The notes: generated from the letters alone by a model not told the origin. Positions 1 through 8,403 are shown, numbered from the stretch's first letter. The stretch: DNA of 64,000 nt from Niallia sp. Man26 (GCF_022049065.2 NZ_CP095746.1:62001-126000), one strand, 5' to 3'. Numbers and translations are program-made.

Positions 1-1
1 T

Positions 2-568
2 AAAAATTATACGACAAAATCGTTAGTCCTCCAGAAAAATGGAGTAATCTCTGGTAGTACGGTATGTTATGAACAACAAGAAAGCGAAAAAGGTCGGTAT
101 GATCTATCGGTTGAAGTGAACGATAGATATGATACGACAGAGGTGGAAACCTGGTTTTACGCCAAACCTTTAATCATAATTGGGCATGTGAACCATGCGG
201 AAGATTGGTTAGAAAAGCACAATGAATTAGGTCATTCTTTAGATAAATTCTATAGCGGCGAAAAGTTTTTCCTGCAGGCAGATGTTTCTAGTTATCCTAT
301 TGAGTATGTTAAAACAACACTTATAGCGGAACAAACCGATAACACTCCTGTTAAGATTACAAAGACCTTATCTTCATTATCGGATGTTCTATATGATGGT
401 TTCATCTACGATGAAAAGCATCAAGAGTATCCAACCAATTTAAAGAAAGGTCCCGCTCAGTTTGATTTTGAGGTTAAGTATACCAATGGAGTCATCAAGC
501 AAGATACTGTTGACATTGAGATAATAGATGATGTTTTAAAAGTTTACAAATATCATAGAGTGTATTAA
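2..568 (+). CDS. Hypothetical protein, 5' end outside window
   Basis: The reading frame is open from the first bases of the window to the stop at 568, so this is the C-terminal part of a longer protein. A GTG at 116 would give 150 residues, but it has no good ribosome binding site and codons upstream of it remain protein-like, so I treat the gene as cut by the window edge. The visible part alternates beta-prone stretches and has no Cys, no transmembrane segment and no motif I recognise. A strong terminator follows at once. Function unknown; a repeat-rich surface or structural protein is only a guess. Confidence 0.6.
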   Translation, partial: KNYTTKSLVLQKNGVISGSTVCYEQQESEKGRYDLSVEVNDRYDTTEVETWFYAKPLIIIGHVNHAEDWLEKHNELGHSLDKFYSGEKFFLQADVSSYPIEYVKTTLIAEQTDNTPVKITKTLSSLSDVLYDGFIYDEKHQEYPTNLKKGPAQFDFEVKYTNGVIKQDTVDIEIIDDVLKVYKYHRVY

Positions 569-573
569 AAGGA

Positions 574-602
574 AACCTTCTGTTTTTGACAGAAGGTTTT
601 TC
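574..602 (+). terminator. Intrinsic terminator
   Basis: AACCTTCTG and CAGAAGGTT form a stem around a short T-rich loop and are followed by TTTTTC. It lies 6 bases after the stop of the first gene. Confidence 0.85.
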
Positions 603-610
603 TTTTATTA

Positions 611-650
611 TGTTTACACGTAAACAGTAAACACGTAAACATGTAAACGA
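611..650. repeat. GTAAAC repeat cluster (possible operator or partition site)
   Basis: Four copies of GTAAAC plus one GTTTAC are packed in 40 bp, including the inverted repeat TGTTTAC-AC-GTAAACA. The cluster sits between two convergent genes, beyond the 3' end of the coiled-coil protein at 680-1186. Single GTTTAC motifs also occur at that gene's promoter (near 1203) and near 1549. Such arrays often bind small plasmid DNA-binding proteins; that use here is inference. Confidence 0.5.
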
Positions 651-679
651 AAAAACACATCTAAAGGATGTAGGATGTG

Positions 680-1186
680 TCAATTTGCTAATTCATTATC
701 ATTTTCAACGGGTAATAGTTGTAATTTAGAGGAAGCTAAGGTTTTCATTTCTTTATAATGAAGCTTTCTATCCTTTTCAATAGTAGTTTGGGCCTTTTCT
801 AATTCTTTTTCTAGAGAGGCAATAATCTTTTCAGATTCCTCATGTTTCATTTTATATATCAAGAGAGCGTCTATTTGTTGTTCGTATCTTTCCGATTCGA
901 ATTCTGCCGCAGATTTAACTGCTTTTATCTCCATTTCATGTTCATAGGATAACCTATTAATAGCATCCCAAGAGGTCTCATAAGCCCTCTCCACGGATAA
1001 AACTGCTTCTTTTCGAAACCCTGTTAACTTTTCTATGTCCATTCTTCTTTTGAATAGAGGAAAGCAAATTTCAAGCATTTCTCCGTAATCTTCGATATGT
1101 CCTTGGGCCTTCAACAGAGAGAGATAAGAATCGATTTCCTTCTTTAACTTAGGTCTTATCCTGTAGCTGGCTGGTTCTTTTGTCAT
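680..1186 (-). CDS. Putative DNA-binding coiled-coil plasmid protein
   Basis: 168 residues. The first 50 residues (YRIRPKLKKEIDSYLSLL and on) look like a ribbon-helix-helix or short helical DNA-binding head. Residues of about 70-150 are rich in Glu, Lys and Ala with heptad spacing and predict a long coiled coil. This two-part layout recalls KfrA-like or partition-adaptor plasmid proteins, but I see no direct family signature. The start is supported by AAAGGAG 8 bases upstream. A GTAAAC motif lies in the promoter and a dense GTAAAC array lies just past the 3' end, so autoregulation or centromere binding is a reasonable hypothesis. Confidence 0.55.
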   Translation of the reverse strand: MTKEPASYRIRPKLKKEIDSYLSLLKAQGHIEDYGEMLEICFPLFKRRMDIEKLTGFRKEAVLSVERAYETSWDAINRLSYEHEMEIKAVKSAAEFESERYEQQIDALLIYKMKHEESEKIIASLEKELEKAQTTIEKDRKLHYKEMKTLASSKLQLLPVENDNELAN

Positions 1187-1697
1187 CTAAATTCTCCTTT
1201 CTGTTTACTTTTTATTAAATATCTTTGTGTCAAAACAAAAAAAATTATACATTTCGGAACTTTTTTTGAAAAACCTGTTAATTTCTTTGCCTTTCAAACA
1301 CATAGAAAGTGAAACCTTCTCGTGGATACCTGTAAAACATACAGGTTTTAAGCCCTCTTTAATAAGGAGATATTTTAAATTCTCTAAAAAAGTGCAACAA
1401 ACAGTAAAGCTATTGCTATATATAGTGAAGGGGTTACTTAAAATGGAATCGATCAGTTAGCAACATATATGAGAGAGGAGAAGAGTTGATTTTAAATCAG
1501 CTCTTTTTTTGTTGCTCTTTAGTAAATGAATGTCTGAAAACAGAGTGTTTACTGTTTAAGGTTTGCAAGAAGGAAGTTAACAGTGAAATTAGCATAAACA
1601 AAAAATCCAGGGAATCTAGCGTCATAAATAAGCAGATTCCCCGTTACTAGAGTGAAAATCAAATCTATTAATAAATTACTAAAAGGAGAACTTGTAG
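1187..1697 (+). other. Intergenic region with hairpins and a weak ORF
   Basis: No convincing gene. A GTG-started frame of 77 codons (1227-1460) has no ribosome binding site and is probably not translated. It contains the hairpin ACCTGTAAAACATACAGGT. A clear terminator stands at 1481-1511 (AAGAGTTGATTT, AAATCAGCTCTTTTTTT), so a short untranslated transcript ending near 1511 is possible. A second inverted repeat, GGGAATCT to AGATTCCC, lies at 1614-1639, just before the next gene. Confidence 0.35.
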
Positions 1698-1916
1698 ATG
1701 AAAACAGAATTAGATTTTAATTTTACAAAAACAAAAGAGGTTACTGAATTAGGGATCAAATTAAAGGTGAACTGGAGAATGCCAGGAAAATTAGTTGAAA
1801 AACTATTGATTGGATTAGGAGAGATGTTGTTAGGGGCAGTAATAGAATACTTGCTTAAAGAAGATGTACAAGGATTTGTACAAGCAGCTATACAAGGATT
1901 AATCAATAATATGTAA
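1698..1916 (+). CDS. Small hypothetical protein (72 aa)
   Basis: Starts at ATG with AAAAGGAG well placed upstream. The first half is charged; the second half (LVEKLLIGLGEMLLGAVIEY and the segment after it) is a hydrophobic, amphipathic stretch that could lie on or in a membrane. It stands alone, bounded by a hairpin upstream and a terminator downstream, so it is a single-gene transcription unit. No family recognised. The size and amphipathic C-terminus would suit a bacteriocin-like or membrane-active peptide, but nothing specific supports that. Confidence 0.6.
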   Translation: MKTELDFNFTKTKEVTELGIKLKVNWRMPGKLVEKLLIGLGEMLLGAVIEYLLKEDVQGFVQAAIQGLINNM

Positions 1917-1927
1917 TAAAAAATAAA

Positions 1928-1952
1928 ACCCGCCAGCAAATGCTGGTGGGTT
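1928..1952 (+). terminator. Intrinsic terminator
   Basis: CCCGCCAGC and GCTGGTGGG form a strong stem followed by TTAATTGCTTT, 12 bases past the stop of the 72-aa gene. Confidence 0.75.
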
Positions 1953-2118
1953 AATTGCTTTAGCTCCTACATTTCGATTAGCGGAATGGGGTATCTGCTA
2001 CTATTCTTATAGATTGCCTTACCTATTTATCTAAGATCAATAAATAGGTTGATAACCAACACATATCCCAGAAGTTTGTTTTATAGTATAATTATCCCAT
2101 ATTTATAAATTATTATCT

Positions 2119-2150
2119 GATTATAAGTTATAAGTTATAACTTATAAGTC
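2119..2150. repeat. Palindromic AT-rich site
   Basis: TATAAGTTATAACTTATA is an exact palindrome with a further TTATAAGT half-site on its left. It lies about 90 bp before the small membrane protein gene at 2236, in a region (1953-2235) otherwise without genes. It could be an operator; no regulator can be assigned. Confidence 0.4.
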
Positions 2151-2235
2151 ATAGTAAAAAGAATTCAAAGGATAGTAAAATCTAAAATAATTAAGATTAA
2201 TTCTCCATTTTGATTAGAAAGGAAAAAATAGAATA

Positions 2236-2550
2236 ATGGTATTACTCATAAATATTTTTCTTACTATACTAGTGAACTATTTGATATTAAAAAAAGAAAT
2301 CATGACTTTAAAACAAAATTTTATTTTTGTATTTTTATTGGCTCTTTTTCCTACTATTGTATTTTTAATAAATGATCTTACTACTTATAGCAATGAATAC
2401 TTTTCAATTATAAATGCAGGGCATGCAATTTATTCAATATTCGGGTTGTTTCTACTCTTGGGTTCTTTAATAACTTACATATTTATTTATGTATTTACTG
2501 TACTGATTTTATTGCTTCAACGATTCATATATCGAAAATTAATGAAATAA
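2236..2550 (+). CDS. Small integral membrane protein
   Basis: 104 residues with three hydrophobic segments (about 2-18, 27-46 and 64-95) separated by short polar turns, and a basic C-terminus (RFIYRKLMK). Start ATG is preceded by GAAAGGA. No conserved motif seen, so no function is proposed. It is a single-gene unit, downstream of the palindrome at 2119. Confidence 0.55.
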   Translation: MVLLINIFLTILVNYLILKKEIMTLKQNFIFVFLLALFPTIVFLINDLTTYSNEYFSIINAGHAIYSIFGLFLLLGSLITYIFIYVFTVLILLLQRFIYRKLMK

Positions 2551-2769
2551 AAAAACTGCCGTTATCCAGTTGGGGATATTGGCTTTACGAGTCATATAAG
2601 AATTAATTATAATTTTAACAATGTAGTAAAAGATTTTTATTCCTTTTTAATATAATACTGACATAATTGACACAAAGTGATAGTCTTTCTGCCTTAAAAT
2701 GAAATTATAACCGAGTTGAAAACTACTTGAAAATGAAACGAAAGATAAAAATATTAAAGGATTGATACT

Positions 2770-3090
2770 ATGTTATTACATAATCATTTGCTTATTAATG
2801 GTGAACAAAGCGTAAATTACTATACGAAAAAGTCTTATTTCCATTCAGAAGGGAATTTAGTCGAGATTTATTCTGTAAACAAACAAATTTTCTATTCCAA
2901 TTCTTCCATCGTGGAAGATGAAGTCATGGCTGCTAAGTTAACAGAAACACCAATAGAACAACTTACAAGTGAATATAAATTAGTTTTGGAAATGGGAACT
3001 TATGATGATCTAGCTTCTTCCGAGAATATTAGTGAAAAGAAAGCCTATGAGCTCGTTAAACAAATTGAAATCGAGACAACAATTCATTAA
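2770..3090 (+). CDS. Hypothetical protein (106 aa)
   Basis: ATG with TTAAAGGA upstream. Soluble, mixed alpha/beta composition. The C-terminal half contains LVLEMGTYDDLASSENISEK followed by KAYELVKQIE, which has the look of a small helix-turn-helix (a short helix, a turn with S-S-E-N, then a second helix), so a DNA-binding role is possible. No recognised family. It is followed by a terminator-type hairpin that belongs to the next gene's leader. Confidence 0.55.
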   Translation: MLLHNHLLINGEQSVNYYTKKSYFHSEGNLVEIYSVNKQIFYSNSSIVEDEVMAAKLTETPIEQLTSEYKLVLEMGTYDDLASSENISEKKAYELVKQIEIETTIH

Positions 3091-3188
3091 TTAAATACAC
3101 TTATTGAAACAAGTAAATAAAAAAGGTAAAATGAACCTATAGATTTTTTTACATTTTGTTATTTTTTCTTTGGTTATTTACTAAATTT

Positions 3189-3251
3189 AGAGCCTTTGGG
3201 TTCAGTCTAAGCAAACTTGCTTTATTAAAGACTGTCCTAAAGGCTCTTTTT
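3189..3251 (+). promoter_or_regulatory. Leader terminator hairpin before 3290
   Basis: AGAGCCTTTGGGTTCAGTC pairs with GACTGTCCTAAAGGCTCT and is followed by TTTTTG. It ends only 39 bases before the next start codon and shares the AGCCTTTGGG arm with the five-member leader RNA family, but lacks that family's first small hairpin and AGCAG. It looks like an attenuator or a degenerate family member. Confidence 0.6.
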
Positions 3252-3289
3252 GTGTTTTAAAGAAGAAAAAGAGATAGGAGAGGAATTTG

Positions 3290-3820
3290 ATGTACAAACT
3301 TACTTGTTTTGTCCCTATGGAACCCAATGAGTTAGAAAATGCATTAAAAGGATTAAGGTTTACAAAAAAGAAAAATGATTTGGAATGGAATATGGATGGA
3401 AGTACCTTTCGTATAGAACCTTTTCAAAATCAATCTAGAGAGTTACTAAAAGGTTACCGGGTATATTTTAACGGAGATATTTCAGGAGGTTACCATTTAT
3501 TCAACTTATCTATAGGATGTCTGGGGGCACAAGTAACTAATATTGATTGTATCCTGGACTATCCATTCAAGACTTCCCAAGATTGGATAAATGAATTAAT
3601 GAAGAGGCCTTCTTGTAAAATGATTGATGCCAGAGGATTATTCGTGTTAGGAGATATTTTTTTGACTGTGGTCAATGACTCCTTAATTATTCAGAAGAGA
3701 ATTAGAAAGAATCAAAAATTAAAATTAAAAGAGACTTTAAAACAAATCGATTTTATTAGGGAAGATCTATCTCCTAAAGAATTCGATTTGTTTTCGTTTG
3801 GGGAGGAAGTTATAGCATGA
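3290..3820 (+). CDS. Hypothetical protein, first of a three-gene set
   Basis: 176 residues from ATG 3290, chosen over the TTG at 3287 because GGAGAGG lies 7-8 bases before the ATG. Mixed alpha/beta, no membrane segment, no motif known to me. Its stop overlaps the start of the next gene (ATGA at 3817-3820), so the two are translationally coupled, and a third gene follows 22 bases after. The set sits behind the attenuator-like hairpin at 3189. Confidence 0.6.
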   Translation: MYKLTCFVPMEPNELENALKGLRFTKKKNDLEWNMDGSTFRIEPFQNQSRELLKGYRVYFNGDISGGYHLFNLSIGCLGAQVTNIDCILDYPFKTSQDWINELMKRPSCKMIDARGLFVLGDIFLTVVNDSLIIQKRIRKNQKLKLKETLKQIDFIREDLSPKEFDLFSFGEEVIA

Positions 3821-4215
3821 GTATTACATTTTTTACTCAAAAAAACATGTACCGAATAGAACCGTATTGTATATACATGGATGGGCATCAAATAGCTTCT
3901 GGCAAAACGACCATCATAAATATACTTCAAGACGAAAATGCCTTAATAGAAATAGAATCTGGAGAGCTACTAACCTATCTACATACAGAACAAGTTAGAA
4001 TCGTGAATCCAAGAGATGAAAGATACAAAGGGAGAGCAACAGAAAGGAAACATTATATCGTTTCATTCTTTGTGCAATTTGCTGATCAAAAACTAATAAA
4101 GGAAATCGAGGTATTAGCAATGGAGGAAAACCATGCTAGAAACTTGGTACAGGAAAGATTTAAGGGCCTTGGTATTAGTGTAAATATAGCTAAGTTACGT
4201 AGCATTATAAACTAA
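3817..4215 (+). CDS. Hypothetical protein, translationally coupled
   Basis: 132 residues. The start overlaps the stop of the upstream gene by four bases (ATGA), with GGGGAGG just upstream. The sequence is beta-rich in the first half (MYRIEPYCIYMDGHQIASGK) and ends in a helix followed by a basic tail. No family recognised. Its fixed position between two other unknown genes suggests a shared task. Confidence 0.6.
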   Translation: MSITFFTQKNMYRIEPYCIYMDGHQIASGKTTIINILQDENALIEIESGELLTYLHTEQVRIVNPRDERYKGRATERKHYIVSFFVQFADQKLIKEIEVLAMEENHARNLVQERFKGLGISVNIAKLRSIIN

Positions 4216-4237
4216 TCAATGGGAGGAAGAGGAAAGG

Positions 4238-4558
4238 ATGAGAAGAATGAATTTTTTTAGTATTTCTAATCTCGAACACCAAAATGTACTTATTAAAGAA
4301 GAGTTTCTTCCTGTTTTATGGAAGGAAGGAACTCTTTCTACATTGGTAGTTAAAGATAATACAAACATGTTAGTGACGAAGGGAAAATTCTCAGGAATTT
4401 CGAACAAGAATATTAATTTAAGCTTATATGCAGCTACACTCAATGTTGTAGGAATAGAAGAGGAATTTTTATTATTTTCTACCTCTTTGCCGCAAGCTTA
4501 TAAGGATTTTAAAGAATGGTGTATTTTTGAGCCATTAAACATTAAACCAGTAAAATAA
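4238..4558 (+). CDS. Hypothetical protein (106 aa)
   Basis: ATG 4238 is preceded by GGGAGGAAGAGGAAAGG, a very strong ribosome binding site. A second ATG three codons in is also possible. No recognised domain, no membrane span. Third and last gene of the unit that starts at 3290, closed by the terminator at 4561. Confidence 0.55.
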   Translation: MRRMNFFSISNLEHQNVLIKEEFLPVLWKEGTLSTLVVKDNTNMLVTKGKFSGISNKNINLSLYAATLNVVGIEEEFLLFSTSLPQAYKDFKEWCIFEPLNIKPVK

Positions 4559-4560
4559 TG

Positions 4561-4612
4561 GAGAGACCTAGAAGCATTCGCATTATCAAGATCAAGCTAG
4601 GTCTCTTTTTTT
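4561..4612 (+). terminator. Intrinsic terminator
   Basis: GAGACCTAG and CTAGGTCTC form the stem, followed by seven T residues. It closes the unit 3290-4558, and it also precedes the gene at 4681, so it could act on read-through into that gene. Confidence 0.8.
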
Positions 4613-4680
4613 ATTCTCATAGATTAGAGGAGTACTAGATTATAAACTATCAACCAGGATTTATTAGAGGAGATGAATAT

Positions 4681-5862
4681 ATGAGTAATCAAAATACTAA
4701 CTATCATACTTCACTAGAACGGATTTCCAGTGAAGTAGATCCTGTTTTAAGAAAAATACAAAGAATTAATAGAAGGATAGACGCAGAAAGTGGTAGGATA
4801 CCACATTTGATTACTCTTCTATTTAAAGACATGAAAAAATTATTAAAGATTTTTAAAGGCATTAAGAATGTAAATATTACTGTTATTCCAGTGATCGGGA
4901 GTATCCTAGCTGGTTTTTCCACTGGAATATTAACAGAGTGGCCAATTTATTTGAAGGGATTGTTTATATTGGGCGTACTGATCGTGTTATTTGCATTGTT
5001 AGTCCCCTCTTATTTGAAAAGAATGTTGATATTTAACGATCCTGCATTTCATCTACCTTCCTACAAAAAGCAACGAAAACAGGAATATGACTTAATAAGT
5101 TATGCAGTAGAAAATGACATTTCGTATGCAGGACTCTATGATTATGTGACGGGAGTTCTGACAAAACAAGAGAATGTCTCTCAGACTATTAGTGTTGTTA
5201 CAGAACAGTATAATCGGGACAAAGCCGAGTTAAAACAGGAGAATCAATTATTAAAAGAACAATTTACTGTTAAGATAGAAAAATCGAAACAGTTCATAAG
5301 AGAAATCAGAGATAAGGCAACCGAAACAGACATAATTCTCCGCTACTTAATCGAGTTACAAGCCGATGTGAATGTAATTCTATTTAGAATTGCAAATGGT
5401 GTTTATGATATAACAGATCTACGATTTATTTCTGGTTTTACTATTTATGAGGAATTGGGAAAAAAAGAATTGAAAAAGATTTATGACGTTGGTACAACAG
5501 GTGCCAGTCCTGAAACAATCAATATAGACAATAATAAGTACAAGGATTATTCCGTAGTAGCTGTTTCTAAAGGAAAGTTAAAAGAACCCAGGACTAACCA
5601 ACCTCGAAATAATTATAATATTATTTCTTTTCGAATGAAGTTAGGAGTGGACGGAAAAAAAGCCTGGATAATGAACTTTCACATGTACGATGACATTAAT
5701 CGTAAAGCATGGTATTTGTTAAGAAATAGTGATATCATTAATAATGAAGAAATATTTCGGCTATTCCATGCTTTAAGTCTTATCTTTTATCAACAGAAAG
5801 AAGGAGGCGTTCCTAATGTCCACCGTACAAGTAGAAAAGAAGGATACTATGCAAGAAACTAA
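4681..5862 (+). CDS. Membrane-anchored coiled-coil protein, unknown
   Basis: 393 residues. Two hydrophobic segments (about 64-84 and 88-110) form a hairpin in the membrane. After it comes a coiled coil (about 175-215, KAELKQENQLLKEQF and on) and then a soluble C-terminal domain of about 150 residues with alternating strands, possibly a small-molecule or signalling domain of the GAF type, though I cannot identify it. The start has AGAGGAG upstream. The last 47 bases overlap the next gene, so expression is coupled. Likely a membrane sensor or scaffold; function unproven. Confidence 0.6.
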   Translation: MSNQNTNYHTSLERISSEVDPVLRKIQRINRRIDAESGRIPHLITLLFKDMKKLLKIFKGIKNVNITVIPVIGSILAGFSTGILTEWPIYLKGLFILGVLIVLFALLVPSYLKRMLIFNDPAFHLPSYKKQRKQEYDLISYAVENDISYAGLYDYVTGVLTKQENVSQTISVVTEQYNRDKAELKQENQLLKEQFTVKIEKSKQFIREIRDKATETDIILRYLIELQADVNVILFRIANGVYDITDLRFISGFTIYEELGKKELKKIYDVGTTGASPETINIDNNKYKDYSVVAVSKGKLKEPRTNQPRNNYNIISFRMKLGVDGKKAWIMNFHMYDDINRKAWYLLRNSDIINNEEIFRLFHALSLIFYQQKEGGVPNVHRTSRKEGYYARN

Positions 5863-6007
5863 TGCAGTTCAAACGATCCATTTTAAAAGTCAACTTGAAC
5901 TAAACGAGAAGCGTCGTCAAGAAAGAGATCATAAAGTGGCTCAAATATTTAAAGAACTTGATGGAATGTTGGATGAATTAAACTTAAATAACAAAAGTAA
6001 CAATTAA
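5816..6007 (+). CDS. Small charged protein overlapping upstream gene
   Basis: 63 residues, ATG preceded by GAAGGAGG inside the end of the upstream frame (overlap of 47 bases). Highly charged and helical (QLELNEKRRQERDHKVAQIF), with no membrane segment. The clear ribosome binding site argues that it is real in spite of the overlap. Probably a partner of the membrane coiled-coil protein. Confidence 0.55.
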   Translation: MSTVQVEKKDTMQETNAVQTIHFKSQLELNEKRRQERDHKVAQIFKELDGMLDELNLNNKSNN

Positions 6008-6014
6008 TGATAGA

Positions 6015-6044
6015 AGAAACTCGAAACACGAGTTTCTTTTTTTA
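6015..6044 (+). terminator. Intrinsic terminator
   Basis: GAAACTCG and CGAGTTTC flank AAACA and are followed by TTTTTTT, right after the stop at 6007. Confidence 0.85.
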
Positions 6045-6125
6045 TTTTACCGTATGTTTGAATTGGACTACGTGAATATACTGTTACTCCAGAAGTGATA
6101 CTAGAGTGTTCAACAAAAAATATAA

Positions 6126-6175
6126 AAGTATAGCATTTAAAGGATATTGACTACATATACAATAGTTGCTATGCT
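6126..6175 (+). promoter_or_regulatory. Promoter nested in an inverted repeat
   Basis: A sigma-A-like promoter, TTGACT (6147-6152), 17 bp, TATGCT (6170-6175), lies inside an inverted repeat, AAAGTATAGCA (from 6126) against TGCTATGCTTT (to 6177). The right arm covers the -10 element, a natural place for a repressor or for a cruciform. It drives the DUF418 gene through the leader terminator at 6203. Confidence 0.5.
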
Positions 6176-6202
6176 TTATTTAATAAAAAATTAGACTAAT
6201 GG

Positions 6203-6257
6203 GACTCCCCAAACTTAGCGAAGGTTATCTTTGCCATGTTTGGGGAGTCTTTTTTTC
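6203..6257 (+). promoter_or_regulatory. Leader terminator hairpin before DUF418 gene
   Basis: GACTCCCCAAAC and GTTTGGGGAGTC are perfectly complementary over 12 bp and followed by eight T. The hairpin stands between the promoter at 6147 and the start codon at 6276, so transcription of the gene must pass a full intrinsic terminator. Confidence 0.75.
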
Positions 6258-6275
6258 TGAAAGAAGGGATAAGAA

Positions 6276-7430
6276 ATGAATAAATTAGAAAGGATTCATT
6301 CCATTGATGTCATAAGAGGCTTTGCTATATTAGGTATTGCATTTGCTAATATACTGCCTCTAAGTACTCCGATTTTATATGATAGCTTTCCAAGTAGCCT
6401 ATGGACATCAAGTCATGACCGGTTAATTGAAAAGTTATTATTTATCTTGGCGGAAGGGAATTTTTACTCTCTGTTTGCCATGTTATTCGGATTCAGCTTT
6501 ATCATATTTATGGAACGATCTGCAGCAAAGGGGAATAACCCTTACATACTTTTTTCTAAGAGACAGTTTATATTGCTGGGGATAGGAATACTCCATGCTT
6601 TATTTATATGGTATGGCGACATATTAATCGTTTATGCATTATTTGGATTTTTATTATTACCGCTTTATAAGGCCCCAAAATGGATTATAAGTTTAATGAT
6701 AGCCATTGTTTTACTGCCTAATGTCGTAATTCTCTATAACCTTATTGGCTATAACTATGATCCGGCTGAATATCTTGATTACAATTATATAGTTTCGGTT
6801 ATAATGAATTACCAATCAGGCGGAACAGTAGGATTTCTACAAAATTTATATGATTGGCTAAATACCTACCAGCCAGGAAACTTACCATATCTCTATATGA
6901 GCATATTCCCTATGTTCTTAATTGGCGTATTGATTGCTAAGAGTAAATCCATTCTATTGAATATAACTAAAAAACACTATGTGTTTTGGGTAGTATTTGG
7001 GCTTGTGGGATTAACTATTAAACTACTCCCAGTTGTTAAGCCGAATTCATTACTATACTTGCAAGCAGCTGAATCTATTGGTAATCCGCTTATGTCTTTA
7101 TTTTACGGACTGAGTATTTTATTGATGATAACCAAGCTCAAAGGGAGTCTTTCCTTAATTGGCAATATCGGTAGAACTTCTATGAGTAATTACTTACTGC
7201 AAAACATAATAGGGTTCGTCATTTTTAAGGTATTCCATTTGTATGGAACATTGCCTCCAACTAAGTTAATAATAATTTCCTTTATAGTGGCTGTGTTCCA
7301 AATCTGGTTAAGTTACATTTGGTTACTCTTATTTAAACAAGGCCCAATTGAATTTTTATGGAGAAGATTAACGTATATTAAGATAGACACATTAAGAAAT
7401 AAAAAATCTATATCTTCATCTTCTCAATAA
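6276..7430 (+). CDS. DUF418 family membrane protein
   Basis: 384 residues with many transmembrane segments. The N-terminus (RIHSIDVIRGFAILGIAFAN) and C-terminus (GRTSMSNYLLQNIIGFVIF) match the pattern of DUF418 / YeiB-type proteins, a family of multi-pass membrane proteins with distant similarity to acyltransferase-3 enzymes. They are thought to act in the membrane, but their substrate is not known. The start has AGAAGGG upstream. It is controlled by its own promoter and a leader terminator. Confidence 0.8.
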   Translation: MNKLERIHSIDVIRGFAILGIAFANILPLSTPILYDSFPSSLWTSSHDRLIEKLLFILAEGNFYSLFAMLFGFSFIIFMERSAAKGNNPYILFSKRQFILLGIGILHALFIWYGDILIVYALFGFLLLPLYKAPKWIISLMIAIVLLPNVVILYNLIGYNYDPAEYLDYNYIVSVIMNYQSGGTVGFLQNLYDWLNTYQPGNLPYLYMSIFPMFLIGVLIAKSKSILLNITKKHYVFWVVFGLVGLTIKLLPVVKPNSLLYLQAAESIGNPLMSLFYGLSILLMITKLKGSLSLIGNIGRTSMSNYLLQNIIGFVIFKVFHLYGTLPPTKLIIISFIVAVFQIWLSYIWLLLFKQGPIEFLWRRLTYIKIDTLRNKKSISSSSQ

Positions 7431-7445
7431 TTCATTAGTTAACAT

Positions 7446-7483
7446 AAAAAGAGATACCAGTTTAGTTCAGGTATCTCTTTTTC
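7446..7483. terminator. Bidirectional terminator
   Basis: AAAAAGAGATACC and GGTATCTCTTTTT form a stem with A and T tracts on both sides, between the convergent genes 6276-7430 and 7484-7732. Confidence 0.85.
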
Positions 7484-7732
7484 TTAATAAGACCTACGAT
7501 AGTATCTAATGAAAATTAATGCCACAAATGAAATTATTATTCCCCAAATCCCGTAAGGCTCTATTTTATTAAATATTACTGCAGCCTCTCCATAAATATA
7601 ACTAATATCCATCGTAGTTGAATTACCATCAGGATGTGGTGCTTCTACTTTCATATTAGTTAAATAGCTTAAAATAACAGCTATAATCGATACTACCAGT
7701 GCTGATATTGAAATATTTTGTAATTTATCCAT
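7484..7732 (-). CDS. Small two-span membrane protein
   Basis: 82 residues starting at ATG 7732, where GGAGG lies 6 bases upstream; a longer frame to 7774 lacks a site. Two transmembrane segments (about 4-25 and 56-76) enclose an outside loop with a PHPDGNSTT stretch. No family recognised. Confidence 0.6.
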   Translation of the reverse strand: MDKLQNISISALVVSIIAVILSYLTNMKVEAPHPDGNSTTMDISYIYGEAAVIFNKIEPYGIWGIIISFVALIFIRYYRRSY

Positions 7733-7821
7733 AGAATCCTCCTTATATACATATTTTATAACGAACAGTTTCACATTTACAGTGGGAAAACTTAAATTCT
7801 TAGGTACCCATAATTATTTAG

Positions 7822-7850
7822 TTGAATATCACAAATTTAGATAGTAATAT
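7822..7850 (+). promoter_or_regulatory. Promoter of leader RNA A
   Basis: TTGAAT, 17 bp, TAATAT, about 35 bp before leader RNA element A. Confidence 0.5.
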
Positions 7851-7885
7851 TAGTGTATAAATATATTTTTATTTTTAATTTTTCA

Positions 7886-7990
7886 GCAACCACTTTTGGT
7901 TAGCAGGTTACTTAATAAACGCAGCGTCCTTTGGGATCGAAATTAATGGCATTGTTATGCTTATTAAACGATCTCTCTGGGCGCTTTTTT
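7886..7990 (+). ncRNA. Leader RNA family member A
   Basis: The element starts GCAACC-ACTTTT-GGTT, a small hairpin, then AGCAGGTTACTTAATAAAC and GCAGCGTCCTTTGGGATCG, which pairs with CGATCTCTCTGGGCGCT followed by TTTTTTG. The same order occurs at 20385, 35063, 41425 and 42851, with compensating changes in the first stem (ACC/GGT here, TCT/AGA or TCC/GGA elsewhere). It precedes the gene at 8034 by 43 bases. Likely a cis-acting transcription attenuator. Confidence 0.7.
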
Positions 7991-8033
7991 GCGTTTTATA
8001 AACAAATTTTATAAATGAGAGGAATGAAGAAGA

Positions 8034-8378
8034 ATGAACACAACTACTAATAAATTATCAATCAATCATGAGGTATTTGAGGATTGTAGAAGGCATATGG
8101 AGACAGTTAATGTTTATGAAAGAACTACACGAATGAGTGCAGAGATAATCTTTAAAAATGGAGATCGTCGCATTTATCATGCTAAATCGGACTCAAAAAA
8201 ATACGCAGTTAAGGAAGTCATTAATTTTGTAAAATCTATTGAAGAAGCAATTGGTGACAAAGTTATGTGGAGGTTTAAAGGAGATAAAAATTATAATATG
8301 AGCACAAATTATCAAAAAGACGTAAGTTTATTAGTTCGAATAAAAAGAGATTTCTTAGGTTATTTCTTCGATATTTAA
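8034..8378 (+). CDS. Hypothetical protein downstream of leader RNA A
   Basis: 114 residues, ATG with GAGAGGA upstream. Soluble, basic overall; contains MSAEIIFKNGDRRIYHAKSD, a beta-hairpin-like segment, followed by a helix. No family known to me. Its expression should depend on read-through of the leader RNA at 7886-7990. Confidence 0.6.
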   Translation: MNTTTNKLSINHEVFEDCRRHMETVNVYERTTRMSAEIIFKNGDRRIYHAKSDSKKYAVKEVINFVKSIEEAIGDKVMWRFKGDKNYNMSTNYQKDVSLLVRIKRDFLGYFFDI

Positions 8379-8403
8379 TTAGAACCTACAAAAGAGGAAA
8401 GAG

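Noticed and set aside
1227..1460. 77-codon ORF
   Set aside because: GTG start without a ribosome binding site and unlikely composition; kept only as part of an intergenic region.
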